64,000 nucleotides of DNA from Streptomyces antibioticus (GTDB taxonomy: Bacteria > Actinomycetota > Actinomycetes > Streptomycetales > Streptomycetaceae). The position numbers were made by a program, and so were the translations under genes. How positions within the stretch are numbered: the first letter of the stretch is position 1; each line of letters begins with the position of its first letter. Location: NCBI RefSeq assembly GCF_001514065.1, contig NZ_KQ948424.1, positions 965,568 to 1,029,567 of the forward strand. The letters are read 5' to 3'. The notes beneath the pieces were generated by a model that made no database searches, had not been told where the DNA came from, and saw nothing but the letters and a program-made list of their open reading frames with translations. Below are positions 8,961-17,700 of the stretch, piece after piece.

Positions 8961-9579
8961 GCAGCGCCGGTCCCCGAACGGTTTCAACCTGGTGCCGCCG
9001 CCCGGCTGGGACGTGATTCCGCTACGCACGGGCACCAGGGAAGCGATGGACCGCATCATCCGGAAGGCCGTCGCACAGTTGCCCGTCGGCTTTCCCAAGG
9101 ACGACATTCCGAAGGCCCGACTGAAGCTCGCCCAGGAGATGAAGAAGGTCGTCCGCAGGGCCAGGGCCAAGGGGGGTATGACCCTCTACCTCCCCACCGA
9201 ACGCCTTCACGGCATCGCGCTGCCCGTTTCGTTCGTGGCTTCGGAACCGATCGAGATCCCCCGAGTCAGGCCCGACAGCGGCCCGGAAGCGGTTATGGCC
9301 GCGCTCGCTTCCGAGATCCCTGGTGCCGAGACGCGGGAACTCGACGACACTGCGGCCCTACGCTCGGAGAGAGACGTGCCTGCCGACCCGGCTCAGGGCG
9401 TCGACGTCGCCCACCGCCAAGTCGAGTACCTCGTTCCCGTTCCGGACAGCGTCCCCGACCAGTACCTTGCCTTCTCCTTCAGCGCCCTGATCGCGCCCGG
9501 CTCGGATCCCGTCTTCTACGACACCCTGGTGGAGTTGTTCGATGCCGTGATGGGCACCTTCCGCTGGAGCTACGCCTGA
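8947..9579 (+). CDS. Soluble partner protein of the T7-like module (first)
   Basis: 210 aa, no signal or membrane segment. It starts P-N-G-F-N-L-V-P-P-P-G-W, has an N-terminal helical part (about 25-75), a beta-rich middle and a C-terminal strand-helix unit with a repeated strand/T-F-R-W ending. The last 50 residues follow the same pattern as the products of 9621 and 12366. That layout, strands then a final amphipathic helix, resembles Mog1/PsbP-type folds, but this is only a guess. Position directly after a candidate type VII substrate suggests a chaperone or immunity partner. Confidence 0.72.
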   Translation: MTTAEQRRSPNGFNLVPPPGWDVIPLRTGTREAMDRIIRKAVAQLPVGFPKDDIPKARLKLAQEMKKVVRRARAKGGMTLYLPTERLHGIALPVSFVASEPIEIPRVRPDSGPEAVMAALASEIPGAETRELDDTAALRSERDVPADPAQGVDVAHRQVEYLVPVPDSVPDQYLAFSFSALIAPGSDPVFYDTLVELFDAVMGTFRWSYA

Positions 9580-9620
9580 AGGTTCCCTTCCGTCGCGCCC
9601 CCTGAAGAAAGAGACCACGC

Positions 9621-10262
9621 ATGTCCGAAGGCACCCTGTGGAGCATCGACCTTGGCGCCCCGCTCCCCATCGATACGGATGCCAACCCAGACCTCTGGGG
9701 CTATCTTCACCTTCAGATCGACAAGAAGACCTTCAAGGAATGGCTGGACCTGCACCTGACCGGCCTGGCCGCCGTCCATGACGTCGAACTCACCCGCAAA
9801 CTGCGGCGTTTCCACAAGAGCTTCTACGAGCAGACGATCGTCACACTCAGGGACAAGCTCCAAGCCGACGAGGCGTTCATCTACCACCCTGTTCCACTGA
9901 CGTACATGCCGCTGGTGATGCACGCCACCCTCATCCACTGCGGGGCCCCTGACGCGGCTTCCTGCGAGGGAATCACCGCGCTCACGGTGCCGCACCCGGA
10001 AATCCCCGAGTGGCAGCAGCGAACCGGCAGCGAGCCGTTCGCCTCTCCGTATCTGGGCGGAGACGGGGTACGGGTCACTCGCTCCTACCCTGCGGACAGC
10101 ACCATCATGATGACCTCGGTGACGTACCACTGGCACACCTCGCCCGGCCTCCCCGACGTCCTGCTCCGCGGCCACCATGACGATCCGGAAGTGATCGCCG
10201 CCGCGATGGAGGCACTGGACGACTTCGCACGGACGCTCCGCCTTCCCGCGAAAGCCCATTGA
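9621..10262 (+). CDS. Soluble partner protein of the T7-like module (second)
   Basis: 213 aa, cytosolic, with a GAAAGAGA ribosome site. The N-terminus reads L-W-S-I-D-L-G-A-P-L-P-I-D, then a helical stretch (about 32-80), a strand-rich middle and a final strand (S-V-T-Y-H-W-H) followed by a helix ending in R-T-L-R-L. The closing strand-helix matches the ends of the proteins at 8947 and 12366 in layout. It is the last intact gene of module 1. No family recognised. Confidence 0.72.
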   Translation: MSEGTLWSIDLGAPLPIDTDANPDLWGYLHLQIDKKTFKEWLDLHLTGLAAVHDVELTRKLRRFHKSFYEQTIVTLRDKLQADEAFIYHPVPLTYMPLVMHATLIHCGAPDAASCEGITALTVPHPEIPEWQQRTGSEPFASPYLGGDGVRVTRSYPADSTIMMTSVTYHWHTSPGLPDVLLRGHHDDPEVIAAAMEALDDFARTLRLPAKAH

Positions 10263-10639
10263 GGAGTCTCGACGTTGCCGGTCCGCCAGGATCGGCACCC
10301 CTTCGGCATACACAGCCTCTGATGCTCAGGTCGGTATGGGCAGGCATGCCCACAGCGAGCCCCCGCCCCATGCCGACGTTTCTCCTGCTGCTCATGCCAG
10401 ACATGCAGGGCGCTGCGAACATACAGCGAACCGTCTGACCGCGGGCGGCCTCGGACACCGCTCGCCGACACGTCTGTGACCGTCGCCCGTTTGAGAACGA
10501 TCAGGACACAGCTCACACCCGCGAGAACCCCATACGCCCGACTTGCCCTCGTTCACAGGCAAGTTCGCTCTGGCGAAACAGGGAACGTCACCGATACCTT
10601 CGGATCTCTTGACTGAACTGATGTCACACGGGAGTCACT
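10263..10639. other. Intergenic decay zone before module 2
   Basis: No convincing gene lies in this stretch. The first 170 bp hold nothing recognisable beyond short inverted repeats such as GGGCAGGCATGCCC. The rest is promoter-repeat copy B. Composition is less third-position biased than the flanking genes, as expected for non-coding DNA. Confidence 0.55.
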
Positions 10640-10668
10640 GTGAAGCGCCGCACCTTGCCCACTGGGGT
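10433..10668 (+). repeat. Promoter-region repeat, copy B
   Basis: Degenerate direct copy of 4899-5135. It keeps GATCAGGACACAGCTCACAC, TTCGCTCTGGCGAAA, the CCGA-N5-TCGG palindrome (10591-10603) with a changed centre, CTCTTGACTGAACT and the GTG start with the first seven codons of the lipoprotein gene. Similarity breaks off just after 10660, where the lipoprotein coding sequence is lost. Confidence 0.75.
10564..10577. promoter_or_regulatory. Palindrome TTCGC-TCTG-GCGAA (site 3 of 3)
   Basis: Identical 14-mer to site 2, kept although the gene that followed it in copy A has been lost here. Retention suggests it now serves the module 2 genes starting at 10836. Confidence 0.5.
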
Positions 10669-10775
10669 TGATGCGACGCGGAAACGCCGGCGTCCCCGAG
10701 TCCAGGCGCTGACGACTCGGCGGCGTCGACAGACAAGCCGTGAGGATCCAGGAAAGCCAAGCCGCCAACCGCTGA
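10640..10775 (+). pseudogene. Fused remnant of lipoprotein and secreted-protein genes
   Basis: The first codons (GTG, then K-R-R-T-L-P) match the start of the lipoprotein gene at 5103. The last 48 bp (10728-10775), ending CCAACCGCTGA, match the end of the secreted-protein gene (6803-6850) at roughly three quarters of positions by eye. Everything between, about 1.5 kb in module 1, is missing or scrambled. The residual open frame is an Arg-rich nonsense peptide with no signal sequence. This indicates an ancestral duplication followed by internal deletion. Confidence 0.7.
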
Positions 10776-10835
10776 TCTCACAGATGAGCGGCCGACTGGC
10801 TCCGAGTCGCGCCGTAAGAGAAATCCGGACAGGAC

Positions 10836-11135
10836 ATGAGTGATCTGCGGCTCGAAGACACCATCTTCGAGCACCTGAAGAAGACCTTCTCCTCCATCAG
10901 CGACCGCATGGAGGACGCCCGCCGCGACCTCAAGGGCACCGATGCCACGGCCGTGGGCGAGAGCAAACTCGTCGAGGACGTGCAGGACTTCGCCGACGAC
11001 TGGGGCTACGGCATCAAGCAGCTCGGCAAGCACACCCACGGCGCGGTGAAGATGATCAACAAGATCAGCGAGACCTTCGACAAGCTCGACCTGGAGCTGG
11101 CCGAGTCTCTCAAGGTCAAGAAGAAGGGCAAGTGA
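10836..11135 (+). CDS. WXG100-like small protein, module 2
   Basis: 99 aa, ATG behind GGACAGGA. Paralogue of the product at 6886: same helix-turn-helix length, Lys-rich tail and the pattern V-Q-D-F-A-D-D-W after the turn. At the WXG position it has A-V-G-E-S, so the Trp has been replaced. No signal peptide. The next gene starts one base after the stop, so the two are co-translated and likely form a heterodimer-like pair. Confidence 0.78.
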   Translation: MSDLRLEDTIFEHLKKTFSSISDRMEDARRDLKGTDATAVGESKLVEDVQDFADDWGYGIKQLGKHTHGAVKMINKISETFDKLDLELAESLKVKKKGK

Positions 11136-11136
11136 C

Positions 11137-12312
11137 GTGGCGGGCCAGCGGACCTTCCCGCACATAGGCTGGGACCCCACTCCCGGGAATGTCGAGGACA
11201 CACGCGAACTGGCCAAGCGCCTCGGCAGGTTGGCCGGCGAGCTGGGTACGGCGGTACGCGAGCTGGAGCGGATCGAGTGCGGCGCCTGGAAAGGCAAGAC
11301 CGCCATCGCCTTCACCGAGTACATAGGCGAGGACGTCACGCCTCTCATCCGCAAGAGCCACGAGTCCTTCGACAAGGCCTCCCGCGCCCTGCACCGTTGG
11401 GCGAACGAACTCCAGGACTTCCAGGACGAGGCGGACCGGCTGGAGAAATCGGCGGGCGAGAAGCTCGAAGCCAAGGGCCAGGCCAAGGAGGGCACTGAGG
11501 AATACGGCAAGGCCTCCGGCGACGTCAACGAGGTCACCAACAAGGTCCACGACCTCGAGGACCGCTACAAGCTGGCAGCCGGCAAGATCGGCAAGGAGCT
11601 GGACAAGGCCGCCGACATCGCCCCGGACGAGCCCGGCTTCTGGGACAAGCTCGGCAAGGGCATCGCGGACGCCTGGGACGCCACCGGCGACTGGCTGAAG
11701 GAACACGCCGATCTGATCAAGGAGATCGGTGATGTACTGAGTCTGGTGAGCGGCGCCTTGGGTCTTCTCGCGATCATCACCGCACCCTTTGAACCGGTCG
11801 GCGCCTTCTTCGCTGCTGCGGCGATGATCGCAAGCGGCGCGGCCCTCCTGACCCATGTGGTCGCCAAAGCAGCTGGCGCGGACGTCAGTTGGGCCGATAT
11901 TGGGCTCGATGCCCTCGGCATCCTTCCTGGTGTCAAGGGCCTACTCGGCACCGCCGAACTCGCCAAGGGCACAAACGCCGCAGCACGCGCCGCGAAGCTC
12001 GGCGCAGGCTACGAAGGAGCCATGGAATCTAAGAAATTGTTCATCCTTTTCGGTCCGGTGAAGGAAGTCCCGGTGGTCAAGCTTGCCCAAGGCGGCAGCC
12101 GCATGAAGCTCGCCGTCGAGAGCGGGCTGCAGAATTTCCGCCAAGGCCAGTGGATGGGCACTCAGGGAGCGAACCTAATCGCCTCCAAACTGCCCTTCGT
12201 GAAGAGCGCCGAGGCAATCGCACCCATGGGAAATCTGGGTCGCGGCTTGGATGCCGCCATCAAGGCAGGTCTCGTCGGACACAAAGCAAACACCATCGCC
12301 ACTGCGAACTGA
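11137..12312 (+). CDS. Large WXG-like protein with membrane hairpin, module 2
   Basis: 391 aa. The N-terminal domain (about 15-110) has a canonical A-W-K-G-K turn and the L-H-R-W-A-N-E-L-Q-D-F-Q helix shared with the module 1 paralogue. A charged linker and a W-L-K-E-H-A-D motif precede a hydrophobic hairpin (about 200-240), then an Ala/Gly-rich segment. The C-terminus is shorter than and unlike that of its paralogue, the way polymorphic substrates keep a common N-terminus with variable ends. Probable type VII substrate; activity unknown. Confidence 0.78.
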   Translation: MAGQRTFPHIGWDPTPGNVEDTRELAKRLGRLAGELGTAVRELERIECGAWKGKTAIAFTEYIGEDVTPLIRKSHESFDKASRALHRWANELQDFQDEADRLEKSAGEKLEAKGQAKEGTEEYGKASGDVNEVTNKVHDLEDRYKLAAGKIGKELDKAADIAPDEPGFWDKLGKGIADAWDATGDWLKEHADLIKEIGDVLSLVSGALGLLAIITAPFEPVGAFFAAAAMIASGAALLTHVVAKAAGADVSWADIGLDALGILPGVKGLLGTAELAKGTNAAARAAKLGAGYEGAMESKKLFILFGPVKEVPVVKLAQGGSRMKLAVESGLQNFRQGQWMGTQGANLIASKLPFVKSAEAIAPMGNLGRGLDAAIKAGLVGHKANTIATAN

Positions 12313-12365
12313 GCACGTCCGTACGTTCGTGATCGCCGCGGAGTCTCAAGAAGAAGAGTCACAGT

Positions 12366-13031
12366 ATGGACAGTGCCGAACAGCCCCAGGTGCTCAGTGT
12401 GGAAGGCATGGCCCTGCCACCCATGGCCATCCGCCTCCCCGAAGGCCTACACGCGATCGAGGTCTCACTGGACGAGGCCGAACGGACCGCAGCCGTGGAA
12501 CAACTGGTCCGGGACATCTATCCACAAGGCGAGGTGCCCTTGTGGCAAGCCATGAGCGCCTTGTACAGCGCAAGTGCTCTGGAGATGTTGTCGGCCGGCG
12601 TCTCCTTCTTCGGCATCGGCCTCTACGACATCGAGGACGGCGGCGGCGTAGCACACTGTTCGCTGACTGTGGCGGTGTTCGAGTCCGGCGAAGCGGAACA
12701 GGACACCGTCGCTCACGGCATCTTCGCCCTTCTGAGCCCCGACCCCATGCGTGACGTGACATGGCTGGACCTGCCTTGTGGTCCCGCGGTTTCGGCGATC
12801 TCCTTCCGTAAGCTCGTGATCGACGGCCAGTACACGAAAAGCGGCAAGGACGAGGAGCTGTCGATGGGGCAGATGCAGGTGCACATCCCCTTCTCGACCG
12901 GCCCGTACACGGCCGTGGTCACCTTGGACACAGCCTCGGTCGAGCAGTGGGAGGAATTCACCCACGCCATGGCCGGGATCGTTGGTTCGTTGGAGTTTCC
13001 GATGGATGACTCAGAAAAGGTGACACTCTGA
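12366..13031 (+). CDS. Soluble partner protein, module 2
   Basis: 221 aa, cytosolic. N-terminal strand, helical segment (D-E-A-E-R-T-A-A-V-E-Q-L), a glycine-rich middle (S-F-F-G-I-G-L-Y), then strands ending in M-Q-V-H-I-P-F and a last helix closing I-V-G-S-L-E-F. The layout and the final strand-helix agree with the proteins at 8947 and 9621, so all three probably belong to one family used as cognate partners of the WXG-like substrates. Its stop overlaps the next start (TGATG). Confidence 0.7.
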   Translation: MDSAEQPQVLSVEGMALPPMAIRLPEGLHAIEVSLDEAERTAAVEQLVRDIYPQGEVPLWQAMSALYSASALEMLSAGVSFFGIGLYDIEDGGGVAHCSLTVAVFESGEAEQDTVAHGIFALLSPDPMRDVTWLDLPCGPAVSAISFRKLVIDGQYTKSGKDEELSMGQMQVHIPFSTGPYTAVVTLDTASVEQWEEFTHAMAGIVGSLEFPMDDSEKVTL

Positions 13032-13921
13032 TGGGATGGCACCCCGGGGCCGACGAGGAACCCCTCTTCCGGATCACCGTCACGTTCGCCACCGGCGTGG
13101 CACCCGCGGTGGCGGACAGCAGGTGGTTCCGCGACCCTCAACGCAACGACATCCAGGACGAGTTGGATGGCTGGCCCGCCGGGCCAGTGTTCACGCCGCA
13201 TACGACGGGCGATCAGGCTGCTCGTCGCACCGGTCGCGGCCTCCTCGGCGCCGTCCAGGTCATCGCGAACCTCGTTGCCAATGTCGGCGGTGCCGCTGGT
13301 TCGCCCTTCGGCAGTGCTGCCGGTGGTGAAAAGCCCGAAGAACCCGAGAACGAGGTTCAAGATTTCCCGGTGATGTGGGCAGCTCCCCGCGCTCTCGCCC
13401 GTACCGTCCCTTGGCAGCTGGATCCTGGGCGACAGCCGGATGGCTACCGCACTGATCTTGTCCTGACCACTCGACGACTGCTGTTCCTCGGCGTCCGAGA
13501 CACCAAAATCGACGAGGAGGAAGTGCTCGCCGAATTTCCTCGTGAGGCGATCTCGGGTGCTCAGAGAATGAAGTTCAGCAGGGTCAGCGCGGATGTGCGC
13601 ATGACCTTCTCCGACCGATCCTGGGTCCGACTCTTCACTGGCAATTCGAATTGCGCCGATCGAATCGTCGGCATCCTCTCCGGGAACGATCAGGTCGTGC
13701 CCGAGAGCGTCCTTTCGGAAGGGCAGCGCCGACGGGTTAACCAATTTATGTCAGGCCATCGCGACGCAACACAAGGCCCGGTGTACATCAAGCTGAACAG
13801 TGGAATCGTCTTCGTGGAGACCTACGTTCCATCAAAGGCAGGAAAGGGTCTCGTCAATGCGGTCGGAATTCTGATGGACGAGGCAGGCGAGCCGGCGCAG
13901 CCGCGTCCAGGCGACCTGTAA
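13031..13921 (+). CDS. Protein with PH-like domain, end of module 2
   Basis: 296 aa, coupled to the previous gene. The first 75 residues are a mixed region; 70-105 is Ala/Gly-rich and could touch the membrane. Around 145-215 the pattern L-V-L-T-T-R-R-L-L-F-L-G, then alternating strands and F-S-D-R-S-W-V-R-L-F resembles bacterial PH-like domains, by eye only. The C-terminus is hydrophilic. Function unknown; transcription likely ends at the hairpin 13968-14005. Confidence 0.68.
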   Translation: MGWHPGADEEPLFRITVTFATGVAPAVADSRWFRDPQRNDIQDELDGWPAGPVFTPHTTGDQAARRTGRGLLGAVQVIANLVANVGGAAGSPFGSAAGGEKPEEPENEVQDFPVMWAAPRALARTVPWQLDPGRQPDGYRTDLVLTTRRLLFLGVRDTKIDEEEVLAEFPREAISGAQRMKFSRVSADVRMTFSDRSWVRLFTGNSNCADRIVGILSGNDQVVPESVLSEGQRRRVNQFMSGHRDATQGPVYIKLNSGIVFVETYVPSKAGKGLVNAVGILMDEAGEPAQPRPGDL

Positions 13922-13967
13922 GAGATCGACGCCTTCGCCCGCTGCCTCAGCCTCTCACCGACAGAAA

Positions 13968-14005
13968 ACGGTGCGGCAGAGCGCCCAGTGGCCCCACCGC
14001 ACCGT
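13968..14005. terminator. Bidirectional terminator between convergent genes
   Basis: Perfect 9-bp arms ACGGTGCGG and CCGCACCGT around a 20-base loop, preceded by AAAA and followed by CTCGT. It lies between the ends of the 13031 and 14027 genes, which face each other. Confidence 0.7.
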
Positions 14006-14026
14006 CTCGTGGCCGTCAGTCAGACG

Positions 14027-14326
14027 TCACTTACGAGCCGACTTCGCCAGCTCCTCATCGATCTGCTCGAACTTGTCCGCCGCGGTCGTCAGGTAGTCCC
14101 CCATCCCGTCCAGACCATCCAGCGTGTCCTTCGTGCCCCGCACGAACTCGTCGAAGTTCTCGTCGAAGGCCTTGGACGAGCTCTTCGTCACGTAGCCGGA
14201 CTGGACGAGGTTGTTGATGTACTTCTTCAGCCCGTCGAGCTTCTCCTGGAGCTTTTCCTTCTCCTTGACGACGTGCTTCGCAGCGTCGCGCATGTCCTGA
14301 TATGTGACATCAAGGTCCTTGGCCAT
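14027..14326 (-). CDS. WXG100 family protein, divergent from the ATPase
   Basis: 99 aa, starting M-A-K-D-L-D-V-T-Y with GGGAG upstream. Helix-turn-helix of WXG100 type: the turn reads S-G-Y-V-T-K-S-S-S-K-A-F, in which the Trp is replaced by Tyr, and the second helix ends in a Lys/Arg tail. It is transcribed away from the EccC-like ATPase gene across a 390-bp shared region, the usual setting of a type VII substrate beside its motor. It is not coupled to a second small WXG gene, so it may act as a homodimer. Confidence 0.85.
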   Translation of the reverse strand: MAKDLDVTYQDMRDAAKHVVKEKEKLQEKLDGLKKYINNLVQSGYVTKSSSKAFDENFDEFVRGTKDTLDGLDGMGDYLTTAADKFEQIDEELAKSARK

Positions 14327-14716
14327 GTGGCCGCTCCCATCAAAACGCCGCAGGGCCAACCCCCGTGGCTCCCTGTTTGCAGAGCGATCGGCAGCCGGGC
14401 CCGCCCTGGGTGCCCCGGAGGCAACCGTGGCAGCCGGTGTGATCGTCCGCTCTTGGTGCAGCAGCTTACGGGTGGGGCCTCAGGTGTCACATCCCCGGTT
14501 GTGAACAAGGCGTCGTGAAGACGTCACGAACTCGTGCACACCGACGTTGCCATCGGGAAGTTGCGGGAGGTTGTCGGAAGTTATCAACATCACCGCGCCT
14601 CGCCCCCGCCTCCCCGCTCCCCAGTTGTCACACCCACCCGATATCGTCGATTCCTGCCGTGGCCTGCGTTGCAGAAGCAGCCATGGGGGCCACAGTGGCC
14701 GTGGGGAGGACATAGC
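14327..14716. promoter_or_regulatory. Divergent promoter region of WXG100 and eccC
   Basis: 390 bp without a gene. It holds an inverted repeat TCACA-N8-TGTGA (14487-14504) and TCGTGA-N5-TCACGA (14513-14529), plus two GGAAGTT direct repeats around 14555-14580. These lie between the divergent starts and are candidate operators. No promoter hexamers could be assigned with confidence. Confidence 0.5.
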
Positions 14717-17700
14717 GTGCGCCTGACTCTGACCGTCGTCGACCCGTTCGGTGGCGGCACCGCCGATGTCGTGCTCGATGCCGATCCCGAGTCCAGCGTC
14801 GGGGACATCGCAGCAGAGCTGGCCAAGCAGGTCGGGGTCCACGGAGGCGCTCAGGTCATCCCGCTCGGGCAGCCCCAGCACCACATCCCCGCCAACAACG
14901 CCCCTCTCCTATACGTCGACGGGTATGGGGTCGATCCCTCCGCCACCGTCGTCAACTCCCCCCTCCGCGACGGCGCGGTCGTCTCCCTCCAGGACCCCGC
15001 CGGGTGCCTTCCCGGCGAACCCACCGGCCTCGTCGAGCTCCGTGTCGTGGGCGGGCCCGTCGCCGGGTTCGTGCACCGGCTCGGGGTCGGGCGGTACGAC
15101 ATCGGCAGCGGGCCGGCCTCGTACATCCGTATCGACGACCCCGAACTCGACGCCCGCGCCCTCACCTTGTCCGTCACCACCGACGGCACCTGCCAAGTCG
15201 CCGTCCACACCAAGGCCGAGAGCGACGACGACCCCGCGCCCGTCACTCTCGACGGCGAACCCATCAAGAAGGAAGAGGGCGAAAAGACCGACTGGCCCCT
15301 CGGCGCGCAGATCGCCGTCGGCAACACCCTTCTGGAGCTGGCGCGTTACTCGCCGCCCAACGCCGCCCTCAAGTGGTCCGACGACGGCATCGGCCTGGAC
15401 TACAACCGGCCCCCGCGGCTCCGGCCACCGGACCGGCAGACCAAGTTCCGGCTGCCGTCGCCTCCCCGCGAGTACGAAGCCCGGCCGCTGCCCTGGCTGA
15501 TGGCGCTCACGCCCCTCGTCGGCGCCATCGTCTCCGTGCTGATCTTCCAGCGCTGGTACTACCTGATCATGGCGGCCCTGAGCCCCCTCCTCCTCTTCGC
15601 CAACTACTTCAACGACAAGAAACACGGCCGCAAGTCCCACGCGAAGCAGGTCAAGGAGTACGAAGAGCAGAAGGAAAAGGTCGAGAAGGACGCCCAGGAC
15701 GCCCTCGTCGCCGAGCGCACCGACCGGCGGCACGCCATTCCCGACCCCGCCACCGTCCTCTCCCTCGGCACCGGGCCCCGTACCCGCCTCTGGGAGCGGC
15801 GGCGGACGGACCGTGACCATCTCCTCATTCGCGTCGGCACCGGGCAGATGGATTCGGAGGTCGTCCTCGACGATCCCGAGCAGCTCGACCACAAGCGTCA
15901 GGTCACGTGGAAGATCGAGGACGCTCCGGTCGCGCTGTCGCTGCGGTCCCTCGGGGTCATCGGCATGGCCGGGCCCGGCGATTCCGCCCGGGCGATGGGG
16001 CGTTGGGCCGTCGCGCAGACCGCGGCCCTGCACAGCCCGATGGACGTCCAGTTCTACGTCCTGAGCGAGAACAGCGCGCAGGAGTCCTGGGACTGGACCC
16101 GGTGGCTGCCGCACGCCAAGCCCGGCTCCGGGCAGGACGTCAACGTCCTCATCGGCACCGACGCCGAGACCGTCGGCGCCCGCATCGGCGAGCTGACCCA
16201 GCTCCTCGACGCCCGCAAGAAGGCCGCCGAGCAGAACAAGGGGCAGGGCGTCGGGTTCAGCGACCCGGACATCGTCGTCGTATGGGACGGGTCGCGGCGG
16301 CTTCGCTCCCTTCCCGGTGTCGTCCGGATTCTGCGCGAGGGGCCCGCCGTCAACCTCTACGCCCTCTGCCTCGACGCCGAGGAGCGGTTCCTGCCGGGTG
16401 AGTGCCAGGCGTACGTCGTCGCCGAGCCGCCCGCGCAGGAGTACGACCACCTTCAGCAGGCCCAGACTCAGCAGCAGGTCGCCGGCGGCGGCTTCCCCGG
16501 TTTCCCCTCCTTCCAGGCCTGGCATCAGAACACCACCGAGGAACCCGGGCAGAGCGCAGTCCCCGACAAGCTGCGGCTGCGTGTCGAGGAGGCCGGCGTC
16601 GAGCGGATCAAGGACGTGCGGCCCGACTTCGTGTCGCCGGCGTGGTGTCTGCGGCTCGCCCGCGCCCTCTCCCCGCTCCGCGACATCAGCGGGGAGACCG
16701 AGGACTCGGCGCTCCCCTCCGCCTCGCGGCTGCTCGACGTCCTTCAGCTCGAACCGCCCACCAGCGATGCCATCGTGGCCCGTTGGCGGATGGGCGGACA
16801 GTCGACGATGGCCGTGATCGGTGAGTCGTACGACGGGCCCTTCGGCATCGACATCCGCAAGGACGGTCCGCACGGCCTCATCGCCGGTACCACCGGTTCG
16901 GGTAAGTCCGAGCTGCTCCAGACCATCGTGGCCGCGCTCGCCGTGGCGAACACGCCCGAGAACATGACGTTCGTGCTCGTCGACTACAAGGGCGGCGCGG
17001 CGTTCAAGGACTGTGTCCATCTCCCGCACACCGTCGGCATGGTGACCGACCTCGACGCCCATCTCGTCGAGCGGGCCCTGGAGTCCCTCGGCGCCGAGCT
17101 GCACCGCCGCGAGCACATCCTCGCCGCCGCCGACGCCAAGGACATCGAGGACTATCAGGATCTGGTGCGGCGCGATCCGTCCCATCCGCCCGTGCCCCGA
17201 CTGCTCATCGTCATCGACGAGTTCGCGTCCATGGTCCGTGACCTGCCGGACTTCGTGACCGGTCTCGTCAACATCGCCCAGCGAGGGCGTTCCCTCGGTA
17301 TCCATCTCCTCCTCGCCACGCAGCGGCCCTCCGGTGTCGTGTCCCCCGAGATCCGCGCCAACACCAACCTCCGTATCGCGCTGCGCGTGACCGACGGCGG
17401 CGAGTCGTCGGACGTCATCGACTCCCCCGAGGCCGGGCACATCAGCAAGAGCACGCCGGGTCGGGCGTATGTCCGGCTCGGGCATGCCTCGCTGGTGCCG
17501 TTCCAGTCGGGTCGGGTGGGTGGCCGGCGGCCCGGTGCCGCCGACCCTGCCGTGCTCATGCCGTGGGTGGGGCCGCTGTCCTGGGAGGATCTCGGGCGGG
17601 CCGCGCTGGTCAAGCCCAAGGCCGAGTCGCGTGAGGACGAGGAGATCACCGACCTCAAGGTCCTCGTCGACACCATCCGGGACGCCAACCGCTCGCTCGG

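Noticed and set aside
10640-10843. A 67-codon open frame as a real small gene
   Set aside because: The sequence is a fusion of two decayed gene ends; the peptide is Arg-rich with no signal sequence, unlike its parent.
14581-14589. TTATCAACA as a DnaA box and origin
   Set aside because: Single site, one mismatch from consensus and no cluster of boxes or dnaA/dnaN genes.
14534-14716. Extended N-terminus for EccC from ATG 14534
   Set aside because: It would add 61 Pro/Arg-rich residues across the divergent promoter; GTG 14717 has a good ribosome site.
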